A stretch of 64,000 nt of DNA from Siphonodentalium dalli (taxonomy: Eukaryota > Mollusca > Scaphopoda > Gadilida > Siphonodentaliidae): assembly GCA_032622095.1 (NCBI GenBank), contig CP136063.1, positions 282,217,426 to 282,281,425 of the forward strand, read 5' to 3'. The notes under the pieces were generated by a model. It was not told the DNA's origin. It made no database searches and saw only the letters and a list, made by a program, of their open reading frames with translations. Of this stretch, positions 19,313-29,749 are shown piece after piece. The position numbers were made by a program, and so were the translations under genes. Positions within the stretch are counted from its first letter, which is position 1. Each line of letters starts with the position of its first letter.

Positions 19313-19513
19313 ACTTTCATTAGGTTCACCATCTTCTCTGTATCCGATTTGGTTTGGCCAAGGGTCGTCTCCTAAACAGAGTGTCGATGCTTCGATAATA
19401 TCTTCATCAACCTGATAATCTTGTATAGCCCTGTCATATTCCTCGATATATTGAAGAAGTTCTATATCATAAATTTCCTCCTCTGTTAGAGGTGTCATTA
19501 ATTCTTCATCCAT
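19271..19513 (-). CDS. Small acidic ORF before polymerase copy 3, 80 aa, tail replaced
   Basis: From ATG at 19513 the first 62 residues match the ORFs at 6522 and 15062 (EELMTPLTEEEIYDIE, DDPWPNQIGYRED). The last residues come from the insertion that begins at 19312. The leader before the ATG is degraded (TTTTTTG in place of TTCTCG). It is probably non-functional. Confidence 0.5.
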   Translation of the reverse strand: MDEELMTPLTEEEIYDIELLQYIEEYDRAIQDYQVDEDIIEASTLCLGDDPWPNQIGYREDGEPNESVNDTVAQLGKGII

Positions 19514-19784
19514 TTTTTGTATAAGTCATGAGAAGTGTTTACATGGTTGTCTTTTCACTATATGTGAGTATTATCACGTAGGTCTGTGGTAAAACTCAGT
19601 GGAAAATATCTTGTTTTTTACAATAAGTTGCCAAAAACAAGATTTTTAACACGAAGACCCCACAGCCGAAAAGGGATTATTATTATTATTGAAAAAAGAT
19701 AATCGACAATACATGCATTTATTGGTGATGACATAATTCAAGTTCACATATGGTAGGATATACAATATTTAAAAGAGTTCATTT

Positions 19785-20243
19785 TTAATCCCAGTTGACA
19801 GAATCGTCAGACATTTCTTCGGATGAATACGCACTATCCAGTAGTTAAGTGTATTCTGCTGCTAATTCTTGATAACTTCCGGTACTGGAATCGGAGTCAG
19901 AGCTAGTCCAAGATGACTGCGAACTTATTGTCCAGTAGCCAGCATCTACATCTAGATAAGAACTGTTTGTAGATTGCGACCACTGGTCCGAGTCGCTGTC
20001 ATGTTGGTCATTGTCATCAGCAGCAGGAATCCGTTGATTAAGAATCCCAGCCCATCTATCGTGAAAAATAGGCTGGTCATCTTCATTACGATCATCATCA
20101 TTATCATTGTGTTCAGCATTCTCAGCGTGTTGGTCATTCTCGGCGTGTTGGTCATTGTCATTTTGTTGGTGATTGGCAGAAATCCATTGGTTTAATAATG
20201 CTATGCATAAGCATAAATAATTGACAATTTGTTCCATAATCAT
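19785..20243 (-). pseudogene. Acidic protein, copy 3, one in-frame stop
   Basis: Starts MIMEQIVNYLCLC at 20243. It has the family block SSYLDVDAGYWTISSQSS and a middle section expanded by NDQHAE-type repeats. A TAA at 19845-19847 interrupts the tail at AEYT. The conserved ending SAYSSEEMSDDS continues in the same frame to a stop at 19785. This is a single nonsense change in an otherwise conserved copy. Confidence 0.65.
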
Positions 20244-20249
20244 TTTTCC

Positions 20250-20769
20250 AGGTTGTCGATAGTGTGTGGTAGAATATGTTATGACAATATATAGTCTGTA
20301 GTTGGTGTAAGAAAATGCGATGTATACGGATTTGCTTTATCCGAGTGATTACATCCTTATGACCAATGCAGGAAAACCTAATCGGAGAGCCTGTCTGAGC
20401 CTTTACGATTTGTCCAAGCCATTTGCATTAATCTGAGATTTTTTTCTTAGTTGGTGTACCAGTACTGAGCCTTTACGATTTGTATAAACTATTTGCATCA
20501 GATTTTTTTCTTGCGTTCTTAGTTGGTATATCAGCCAATTCTTCACACATGTACCTATATAACTTGTAATGACACTCAAAATATACACACGCCCAATTTT
20601 AACAATGACGCTCAAGTATATATTACTATATCACTATGACGATCAAAATATACTCATGCCTAATTTTATCAATGACACTCAAATATATAGTACTATAACA
20701 CTATCATACTCAAAATACACTTATGCCCAATTTACGGTTGTCGTCAACAAGCCATCTATACTACTGGTA
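20250..20769. other. Upstream region of acidic copy 3
   Basis: No gene. It holds a diverged pair around GAGCCTTTACGATTTGT (20397 and 20467). The block 20570-20740 is shared with 16500-16680. Confidence 0.45.
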
Positions 20770-21018
20770 TTGGCATCTAACGTTTGTAGATTTTGAATGG
20801 AACTACAATAGGCCAGAGTTGTCCAAACTCTTGTGATGAATAATAACTCTGCCCATATCATTATCAGCCAGATGACCCCGTGCTAATAATAACTCTGCCC
20901 ATATCATTATCAGCCAGATGACCCCATGCTTTTTGTATTATTTCATTGAACATTGAATACAGATTTTTGTATATGTCGATTAATTTTTGTCTTTGTAACT
21001 TTCATCAAGTTTGATGGT
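20770..21018 (-). pseudogene. polB: Polymerase copy 4, short remnant
   Basis: This matches copy 1 at about 5937-6130 (GGCATCTAACGTTTGTAG, GATGAATAATAACTCTGCCC, TATGTCGATTAA, TTTCATCAAGTTTGATGG). A 50-bp internal duplication (20837 and 20886) and deletions destroy the frame. It is the rightmost trace of the element. Confidence 0.7.
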
Positions 21019-21110
21019 ACCATTTGTTCATGTTTTCTTTGCCATCAGCCCCTTAAAATATATGCTATTATTTGATAGGTTTCATCCCAACTTTCTAAAA
21101 AAAAATACTT

Positions 21111-21225
21111 CAATAGGTAAGATGTAATCAATAGGTAAGATGTAATCAATAGGTAATATGTAATCAATAGGTAAGATGTAATCAATAGGTAAGATGTAAT
21201 CAATAGGTAAGATGTAATCAATATA
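21111..21225 (+). repeat. 18-bp tandem repeat
   Basis: About six copies of CAATAGGTAAGATGTAAT with one variant (GGTAATATG). Confidence 0.9.
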
Positions 21226-21336
21226 TTTAAAAAGTAATTGAAATACTCTCCAATTTTTGAAGTATTATATTATATAAATAAAATACAAATAATTCAAAAT
21301 TTCAAATAATTATAAATACAATACAAATACAGAATA

Positions 21337-23341
21337 TGATTACTGAGATTTATGTTGATGATTTCGCTTTAGGTCTGTGGCCGGGTATTATATTACCCAT
21401 CACTGAGATTTATGTTGATGATTTCCCATCACTGAGATTTATGTTGATGATTTCGCTTTAGGTCTGTGGCCGGGTATTATATTACCCATCACTGAGATTT
21501 ATGTTGATGATTTTGCTTTAGGTCTGTGGCCGGGTATTATATTACCCATCACTGAGATAGATTTATGTTGATGATTTTGCTTTAGGTCTGTGGCCGGGTA
21601 TGATATTACCCATCACTGAGATTTATGTTGATGATTTCGCTTTAGGTCTGTGGCCGGGTATTATATTACCCATCACTGAGATTTATGTTGATGATTTTGC
21701 TTTAGGTCTGTGGCCGGGTGTTATATTACCCATCACTGAGATTTATGTTGATGATTTCGCTTTAGGTCTGTGGCCGAGTATTATATTACCCATCACTGAG
21801 ATTTATGTTGATGATTTCGCTTTAGGTCTGTGGCCGGGTATTATATTACCCATCACTGAGATTTATGTTGATGATTTCGCTTTAGGTCTGTGGCCGGGTA
21901 TTATATTACCCATCACTGAGATTTATGTTGATGATTTCGCTTTAGGTCTGTGGCCGGGTATTATATTACCCATCACTGAGATTTATGTTGATGATTTCGC
22001 TTTAGGTCTGTGGCCGGGTATTATATTACCCATCACTGAGATTTATGTTGATGATTTTGCTTTAGGTCTGTGGCCGGGTATTATATTACCCATCACTCAG
22101 ATTTATGTTGATGATTTCGCTTTAGGTCTGTGGCCGGGTATTATATTACCCATCACTCAGATTTATGTTGATGATTTCGCTTTAGGTCTGTGGCCGGGTA
22201 TTATATTACCCATCACTGAGATTTATGTTGATGATTTCGCTTTAGGTCTGTGGCCGGGTATTATATTACCCATCACTCAGATTTATGTTGATGATTTTGC
22301 TTTAAGTCTGTGGCCGGATATTATATTACCCATCACTGAGATTTATGTTGATGATTTCGCTTTAGGTCTGTGGCCGGATATTATATTACCCATCACTGAG
22401 ATTTATGTTGATGATTTCGCTTTAGGTCTGTGGCCGGGTATTATATTACCCATCACTGAGATTTATGTTGATGATTTCGCTTTAGGTCTGTGGCCGGGTA
22501 TTATATTACCCGTCACTGAGATTTATGTTGATGATTTTGCTTTAGGTCTGTGGCCGGGTATTATATTACCCATCACTCAGATTTATGTTGATGATTTCGC
22601 TTTAGGTCTGTGGCCGGGTATTATATTACCCATCACTGAGATTTATGTTGATGATTTCGCTTTAGGTCTGTGGCCGGGTATTATATTACCCATCACTGAG
22701 ATTTATGTTGATGATTTCACTTTAGGTCTGTGGCCGGGTATTATATTACCCATCACTGAGATTTATGTTGATGATTTCGCTTTAGGTCTGTGGCCGGGTA
22801 TTATATTACCCATCACTGAGATTTATGTTGATGATTTCACTTTAGGTCTGTGGCCGGGTATTATATTACCCATCACTGAGATTTATGTTGATGATTTTGC
22901 TTTAGGTCTGTGGCCGGGTATTATATTACCCATCACTGAGATTTATGTTGATGATTTCGCTTTAGGTCTGTGGCCGGGTATTATATTACCCATCACTGAG
23001 ATTTATGTTGATGATTTCGCTTTAGGTCTGTGGCCGGGTATTATATTACCCATCACTGAGATTTATGTTGATGATTTTGCTTTAGGTCTGTGGCCGGGTA
23101 TTATATTACCCATCACTGAGATTTATGTTGATGATTTCGCTTTAGGTCTGTGGCCGGGTATTATATTACCCATCACTGAGATTTATGTTGATGATTTTGC
23201 TTTAGGTCTGTGGCCGGGTATTATATTACCCATCACTGAGATTTATGTTGATGTTTTGCTTTAGGTCTGTGGCCGGGTATTATATTACCCATCACTGAGA
23301 TTTATGTTGATGATTTCGCTTTAGGTCTGTGGCCGGATATT
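21337..23341 (+). repeat. 60-bp satellite, about 33 units
   Basis: The unit contains CACTGAGATTTATGTTGATG, then CTTTAGGTCTGTGGCCGGGT, then ATTATATTACCCAT. The first 260 bp are irregular, and from 21600 the period is exactly 60. Variation is confined to a few positions (TTC/TTT, GAG/CAG, GGGTA/GGATA). Because 60 is a multiple of three and the unit has no stop in one frame, a 554-codon frame results. Its 20-residue unit includes EIYVDDFALGLWP. I do not count it as a protein gene. Confidence 0.95.
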
Positions 23342-23803
23342 TTACTCAATATTGTTTGGTGAATGTCACTTATCATGTCATTGCCATCCGGTCTTTGATT
23401 TTGTATCATGAAAGCTGAGAAAAAAACAACAGATATCCTGATTGTAATATTTTTTTTGTCACATTGTCTTGAGATACATGTATATATATGTACTAATGTA
23501 TATGTAGGAGATCAAATTTCTTGAAACATTGTCGACATTCCATTTTGGATTTCTCGGTTAACCTTCTAAATTGACCAGTGCACCGTACAATTAACTGTTT
23601 GCTGACTTCTCATACTCAGTTGAGTGAATGACATTATTTCAAGGTATACTAATATATAGAATATAGTTAATAAAATATCACATAATAATACTCACAAATA
23701 ATGTTTTAACTAACACCTGGTCATTATTCGGAACTTGCAGGATTCTCCAATCGTGTCACATGATCACATGCCTGATCATGTGATGAACCAGCTACCTCTG
23801 AAT
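23342..23803. other. Non-coding
   Basis: Nothing recognisable apart from a short ATCACATGCCTGATCATGTGAT palindrome-like word near 23762. Confidence 0.3.
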
Positions 23804-24217
23804 GAATATTCCTAACGATAGCGTACTCCACGGGAATGAACAGCCTCTCAATTGCATAATTAAGTACTCGACACTATAACCCCTCAGGTGTGCAAGATAT
23901 TATCGCGAGCTAACCCGAGATATCAGTCACCCGAGATGTCAGTCACCCGAGATATCAGTCACCGAGAACGAATATTCCTAACGATAGCGTACTCCACAGG
24001 AATGAACAGCCTCTCAATTGCATAATTAAGTACTCGACACGATAACCCCTCAGGTGTGCAAGATATTATCGCGAGCTAACCCGAGATATCAGTCACCCGA
24101 GATGTCAGTCACCCGAGATATCAGTCACCGAGAACGAATATTCCTAACGATAGCGTACTCTACGGGAATGAACAGCCTCTCAATTGCATAATTAAGTACT
24201 CGACACGATAACCCCTC
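23804..24217 (+). repeat. 166-bp tandem repeat, about 2.5 units
   Basis: Units start GAATATTCCTAACGATAGCG at 23804, 23970 and 24136. Inside each, ACCCGAGATATCAGTC is itself repeated three times. Confidence 0.9.
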
Positions 24218-24297
24218 ACAAAGCGATAACCCCTCACAAAGCGATAACCCCTCACAAAGCGATAACCTCTCACAAAGCGATAACCCCTCACAAAGTT
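24218..24297 (+). repeat. 18-bp tandem repeat
   Basis: Four to five copies of CACAAAGCGATAACCCCT grown from the end of the third 166-bp unit. The minus-strand frame (RFVRGY repeats) is an artefact of the 18-bp period. Confidence 0.9.
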
Positions 24298-24985
24298 GAG
24301 TTTATCTTCCTGTCGTCTGCTCGGTTTAGGGTCTTCTTCCGTCTTCATAGGTCGGGCGTGTCTGCTTGTCGTCTACTCGGTTGATTTCCGGTCGAGTTTA
24401 TCTTCCTGTCGTCTGCTCTTCTTCTTCCGTCGGCGCATCAGTGAGATGTTGTTAGAATCACAAGATCATAGTGTTTACCTTGTGTTTCCATCCATGCTTC
24501 TAGCTGCTTTCCTGGCGTCCGAGAATTCGTTGTTACTATAGGGTAGCTGGTTAGAACTGGGTGTCGGGTCTCGATTCGTCCGTGTCTAAATACAGGAACG
24601 GTATTATTCCGGCTCGGTTCGCATCTCATTGTGCGTCAATTGGGGCGTTCCTAGGTTAACCAAGCGGGGTAGTTTTTCCTGTGTGCTCTTTAGACTCTTC
24701 TCCCTATCCATCGCGCTGCGTTAGGTTTCAGTAGCTTTTCCTGGCGAAGTATCTGGTCTCGCTAATCCCAAAATCGTTCTGTTTACTTCCCAATTATCCT
24801 CCTATGTATGTGTCGGGTATGAGTACTGCATAGATGTCCGCTAATCTGTTTCGGTGTCCAGTATTTCGCAATCTTTGTGTAGTCAACAGGGGCGCTGATA
24901 TGTGTGGTAATCGAGCGCCCCCCGCGAACTAGAAATTGTCTGTTTTCCTGGATTGAACGTTATGTCCCAGGGGTTGTCTTGGTAC
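24296..24985 (+). repeat. Dispersed repeat shared with 9085-9790
   Basis: Same order of words as the block near 9.1-9.8 kb (GAGTTTATCTTCCTGTCGTC, GGTATTATTCCGG, ATGTATGTGTCGG, CGCTAATCTGTTTCGGTGTC). Identity is high with small indels. It lies 0.8 kb before a CR1-like ORF1 on the same strand and could be that element's 5' region. Confidence 0.7.
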
Positions 24986-25059
24986 ATTACTCCTTCACTT
25001 TTTCGATTTAAAGTTGATCTTGAAATCGCAAGTCCAATCCGTCGCTGCGTAGCAGGTTG

Positions 25060-25700
25060 ATGATTCGCCGAAGTAGTTCGCAACAGCGGCATCAGCGATG
25101 GATAGCTGGTGCGATGTCGTCCATCTCCATGCAGGTCGGGTCGTCTGGGCGTCTCTCAGACAACTCCGACCTACTGGCTGTGACTTTTTCATTTAAAGCT
25201 ATGATTGAAATCGCATGGCGTCGTCATTTTCGTTTCATTCCGGGTCGTTATCGGCTACAGATGGTTGTGGGTGGGGTCGGCCTTCGGGTTAGAGGTCGTC
25301 CCAGTTTTCTTGTGCTAGGTGGGCCGGGAACGGAGGTGCGGGCGTAACGTACCCGACCGGGTGCCCATCGTCTTCGCCAAACCCCTCGTCCCACAACCCT
25401 TCGTCGCTCCACTCGACGGCGCTGGCGTCCTCGTCCACCTCGACTTCATCGTCCTCCTCCTCGCCGTCCCCATGGTCAGCCGGGCATTCATAGGGTTCGT
25501 AGATGCTCTCGTCTATCCGTTGCCGGCAATTGGCGAAGAAGGCTTGCAAATGCGGCGGGGTCTGAGGTCTCGCTTCGGGGAGGAGTCCGAATTCGTACCC
25601 TGGAAGTGGGGCGAGTTCCGCCTGATCGGGCCTGGGCTCTGCCTCGGCTCCGGCGACCGTCTGACCGGTGGAACTATAATAATTAGACAGAAAACGACGT
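25060..25700 (-). other. GC-rich block with an acidic open frame
   Basis: This is markedly richer in G and C than its surroundings. The minus strand is open from about 25864 to 25289 with no good ATG (the listed start is GTG). It would encode an Arg-rich beginning and an acidic end (EEEDDEVEVDEDASAVEW). It overlaps the plus-strand ORF1-like frame by 140 bp. It could be a CpG-rich 5' region of a retrotransposon or a degraded gene. I do not recognise it. Confidence 0.3.
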
Positions 25701-25815
25701 GAACATGCTGCGTGAATAACGCGATTTGTCAATCGACCACCTCGTGTGGCCCGTACGTTGGCGACGAAATGTAAATAATTTGAAAGATATTTTAACACTC
25801 TTGCACGAAACGGAC

Positions 25816-26277
25816 ATGGAGGATCTGCCTCTATTCGTCGCGTATGATTTATCCAAGTTACCACCTATAGGCCTTGACCATGTGGATATCTCCACAATAT
25901 CCAGGGAAATATCAAGTATGAAAACACATTTCAAGGATTTAACTGGTGTTATTGGTGCGGAGATTTGTGAAGAGATTAAGTCAAATGCATTGATTAAATT
26001 AAAAGATGATATAGTCGCCTCAATCAAGAAGGACTTAATATTGGAAATAGGCACTGCTGTCAAAGAAGCGTCTATAACAACAAAGCCAACTGGTGACATT
26101 TCTCCTATCCCGAAGGAGGTGTATAAAATGAATGATAATATAACATTTGCCAAGAGGCCTATTCCTGTCATTGTTCGACCAGATAATTCAGCACCGGGTG
26201 ATGTGCGTCCAAAGGATTCAAATAAGCTAAGGATACCAAATATGCCAGCAATGATCGACGAAACCCATTCAATATGA
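25816..26277 (+). pseudogene. Retrotransposon ORF1-like N-terminal fragment (CR1/L2-type)
   Basis: The frame is open from 25726, and the first ATG at 25816 gives 153 aa. It starts MEDLPLFVAYDLSKLPP and continues to DHVDISTISREISSM. A short LPP-then-DIS(x)L segment before a coiled coil is common in ORF1 proteins of CR1-like elements of marine invertebrates, as far as I recall. The frame ends exactly where the 15-bp array begins, so the 3' part of ORF1 has been replaced or displaced by the array. No RNA-binding CCHC or reverse transcriptase is nearby. Confidence 0.45.
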
Positions 26278-27237
26278 ACCCATGCAATATGAACCCATTC
26301 AATAAGAACCCATTCAATATGAACCCATGCAATATGAACCCATTCAATAAGAACCCATGCAATATGAACCAATGCAATATGAACCCATTCAATAAGAACC
26401 CATTCAATATGAACCCATGCAATAAGAACCCATTCAATATGAACCCATGCAATATGAACCCATTCAATATGAACCCATTCAATAAGAACCCATGCAATAT
26501 GAACCCATGCAATATGAACCCATGCAATAAGAACCCATTCAATATGAACCCATGCAATATGAACCCATTCAATAAGAACCCATGCAATATGAACCCATGC
26601 AATATGAACCCATTCAATATGAACCCATTCAATAAGAACCCATTCAATATGAACCCATTCAATATGAACCCATGCAATAAGAACCCATTCAATATGAACC
26701 CATTCAATATGAACCCATGCAATAAGAACCCATGCAATATGAACCCATGCAATATGAACCCATTCAATATGAACCCATTCAATATGAACCCATGCAATAA
26801 GAACCCATTCAATATGAACCCATGCAATATGAACCCATTCAATATGAACCCATTCAATATGAACCCATGCAATATGAACCCATGCAATATGAACCCATTC
26901 AATATGAACCCATTCAATATGAACCCATGCAATAAGAACCCATTCAATATGAACCCATGCAATATGAACCCATTCAATATGAACCCATTCAATATGAACC
27001 CATGAAATAAGAACCCATGCAATAAGAACCCATGCAATATGAACCCATGCAATATGAACCCATGCAATAAGAACCCATTCAATATGAACCCATTCAATAT
27101 GAACCCATTCAATATGAACCCATTCAATATGAACCCATTCAATATGAACCCATGCAATATGAACCCATTCAATATGAACCCATTCAATATGAACCCATTC
27201 AATATGAACCCATGCAATAAGAACCCATGCAAGTCCT
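26263..27237 (+). repeat. 15-bp tandem array, about 65 units
   Basis: The unit is CAATATGAACCCATT with two variable sites: TATG or TAAG, and CATTC or CATGC. Nearly every unit is one of the four combinations. It is open in one frame on each strand (MNPFN/KNPCN on plus, FILNG/FILHG on minus) because the unit lacks stops in those frames. The unit is present once in the end of the upstream ORF1-like frame (ACCCATTCAATATGA), which is its probable seed. Confidence 0.95.
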
Positions 27238-27339
27238 TGAAAAGTCGAGAATTCAGTTTTTGAACATGAAAATGATAAACTGACACTAATTTCTGTTCGG
27301 TGGAGTCTAATTTCTTAGGTCCGGGAAGAAGCATTGTCA

Positions 27340-27640
27340 TTGCAGGGCTTCTAGATAGAACATAGATTCATAATAAACTTGAATGAGGGTTGGATGTTAG
27401 CTCTCTGATAAATTCTGTGATCTTATCGAAGACATCAGAAGGTTTTAATGCCACGTCATTTGATCCACACATTATTAACAAAATGTCAGGATAAAATCCT
27501 TTTGACACTTCACATCGTCAATACAAAAACAACTTATTCCGAACAGTTTAACTTCAACATTAAAACTGATATATGGTGACTTTTGTTCGTGTGCAATTTT
27601 AGCTGAGGCCTCTGTAGAATATTGCATCACATATTAACTC
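27340..27640 (-). pseudogene. SGNH-esterase-like fragment, probably from a CR1-type ORF1
   Basis: The minus strand encodes YPDILLIMCGSNDVALKPSD (near 27420-27490). The P-D-x5-7-G-S-N-D block fits the GxND block of SGNH hydrolases. An upstream segment at 27560-27640 reads KIAHEQKSP in another frame, so the frame is broken. CR1-like elements are known to carry such an esterase in ORF1. Confidence 0.4.
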
Positions 27641-27771
27641 CCTGCAGGGAGCCCCACACATATATTGAAGCATATAGAAGAGTGTCGTCTGCTCATGTTT
27701 GTCTGGGGCTCTGTATGGGTGAAATTACAAAATTGTTAAAGAATACAAGAAAAAATTATTAAAATTGTTAG

Positions 27772-27840
27772 GCCAATGCATTCTCTTATATATGCGAGGC
27801 GACCTATGGTCGACTCGCATATATAAGAGAATGCATTGGC
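27772..27840. repeat. 69-bp palindrome, copy 2
   Basis: Two 33-bp arms with one mismatch around a TAT loop. Starts GCCAATGCATTCTC. It is preceded by an AAATTGTTAAAGAATA tract and followed by CACAGGGTAT, as in the copies at 17256 and 47982. No TTAA-bounded ends were found around this one. Confidence 0.9.
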
Positions 27841-27983
27841 ACAGGGTATGTTCGCCACTGTAAGTTGTACCTTGTTTACTCGGGACATTTAAGAATAAAA
27901 CCAGCTAATTTCCACAGTGGCCAAAAGTAAGCGGTGTCTATTGTTTGAAGCGATCCCTCAGGTTTAATTGTTTCACTTTGTCG

Positions 27984-28431
27984 TTACAGCTGGCTACTAA
28001 CACAGGATCTTCCGGGTCTATTTTGTCTTTTCCTGATTTTCCTCCATGCCAATGCTTCACTAACAAAGATTCGCAGCAGTTGTGAGTTTGAGTCCTCGAT
28101 GAGGTCCTGAAGGACCTCGATGAGGTCCTGAAGGACTGCCTTCAGGTCCCTGAAAACCCCATCGGGTGAGTTCGACGACAAATCATTTCCGCCTCCCAAT
28201 ACCACAATAATCTGGCATTAATCTCTTAATTCTTTGCATAGTTGAGTCACTAATTTTATTTAAACACAAACCACTTATTCCGAAGAATTGAACGGAAATT
28301 CTATTGTCATTAATTTTCTTCTTGGCCATGGCCCTCGAGGATATTTCCAGATCGGACCAGCATATTGATATGTGTGGATATGGTAGGACTGATAAAGAAA
28401 CATCATTTGTGTGACTACTTCCCGAGAACAC
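27984..28431 (-). pseudogene. Second SGNH-esterase-like fragment
   Basis: Two frames meet near 28205. The upstream one (28431-28206) has SLSVLPYPHISICWSD and FFGISGLCLNKISD and ends RIKRLMPD. The downstream one begins VVLGGGNDLSSNSPDGVF. Together they give the P-D..GGND block with a frameshift between. A 23-bp local duplication (GAGGTCCTGAAGGACCTC words) lies at 28097-28135. It is probably CR1-derived. Confidence 0.4.
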
Positions 28432-28701
28432 TTTCTTATTTAGTTTAGAGTCTCTATATCCTCAAATTGCATAATTGAGGTTTCCAATGGGTGTACATCA
28501 AAATATTCGCAATTTGGAAACTTCAATCAGGTGTGCCTAAATGTTAATATTAACTCATCTAACACCTCCTTGGAGTCTGCCTCGGTTGTTGTGTCCAAGG
28601 TATTGTACCTTTCCAGATGCATGGCTAACAACTCTGCAACAGTTTGGCTTTTGGCGACAGTGACATTAGTAGTTGTACATTATATAGGTACGCCTCCAAT
28701 T

Positions 28702-29149
28702 TCAGACATCTTCATTGGTTTCTCCACTACATTTCAGAAATTGAATACTTTCCATACTGTGGACCATGAATCGTGCTTCTTGGCTCATAATGTCAACGAT
28801 TCGAGAGACTAGAGATGTTGATGTATGGTGACTTTTTCTCTTGATGTTGACGGTACCGTAAAAAGTAGGCTGCATGTAACTGCTACACTTTGGCATCCGG
28901 ACTCCATCATCTGGTGTATGGCGACTTCTGTCTTCGGGAAATTTTGGCCAAGGCCTCCAGACAGACTGCAAAGTATGGGAATGAAAGATGTATAAACAAA
29001 CGTTCCAAGTCAGATGAATTTTTCTTAATGTTTATTATCTGACTCAGTGCTTTTAAATATCTGTCAATCCCATCCAGGTGCAACGTGTTGTGTATCATTG
29101 TTTTGGTGATAAGTAAGTTTTGATCGCACATTAGAGTTGAGACCTTCAA
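28702..29149 (-). pseudogene. Unresolved coding-like fragment, possibly the same ORF1 family
   Basis: Two overlapping minus-strand frames of 80 and 89 codons. The stretch near 28905-28975 (ATGGCGACTTCTGTCTTC, AAATTTTGGCCAAGGCCTC) resembles 27573-27625, so this is probably another piece of the same retrotransposon family. No catalytic motif is seen. Confidence 0.25.
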
Positions 29150-29423
29150 TCATTCATTAATTTATCGGTTTAGGCCATGACTCGGATTTCGTAAATCCTG
29201 TGATATTTCCGTTGGCTTACAGTTTACTGACATAATTATCAATGTCTAATTTGTTATTACACTAAACTATTTGCCTCTGGGCACTTGTGATAAATGCGCG
29301 TTCATTCAAGATAGGTTTATGATTTCTATATATTAATATAAAAATGGTGTATAACAATGTGTTTATTCTGCAATGCAACATAAAGGTTAGAAAACATATA
29401 TATTTTTTATCAAGGAATACAGA

Positions 29424-29746
29424 GTCGTGGACTTATAAATTGATAGAGGAGAGATGTGATACCTAACATGGTCATGGACTTATAAATTGATAGAGGAGAG
29501 ATGTGATACCTAACATGGTCATGGACTTATAAATTGATAGAGGAGAGATGTGATACCTAACATGGTCGTGGACTTATAAATTGATAGAGGAGAGATGTGA
29601 TACCTAACATGGTCGTGGACTTATAAATTGATGAGGAGAGATGTGATACCTAACATGGTCGTGGACTTATAAATTGATAGAGGAGAGATGTGATACCTAA
29701 CATGGTCGTGGACTTATAAATTGATAGAGGAGAGATGTGATACCTA
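29424..29746 (+). repeat. 47-bp tandem repeat, seven units
   Basis: The unit is GTCGTGGACTTATAAATTGA followed by TAGAGGAGAGATGTGATACC and TAACATG. One unit lacks a single base. Early units have GTCATGG, later ones GTCGTGG. Confidence 0.95.
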
Positions 29747-29749
29747 GCT

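Noticed and set aside
21600-23264. 554-codon open frame
   Set aside because: It is a consequence of a 60-bp satellite with no stop in one frame. No start context, terminator or flanking exon supports translation.
21337-23341. CRISPR array
   Set aside because: Units are contiguous with no unique spacers, and the genome is eukaryotic. The same applies to the 47-bp and 62-bp arrays.
24160-24348. Repeated RFVRGY peptide
   Set aside because: Produced by an 18-bp tandem repeat.
26168-27340. 390-codon minus-strand frame and 243-codon plus-strand frame
   Set aside because: Both are readings of the 15-bp array. The unit lacks stops on either strand.
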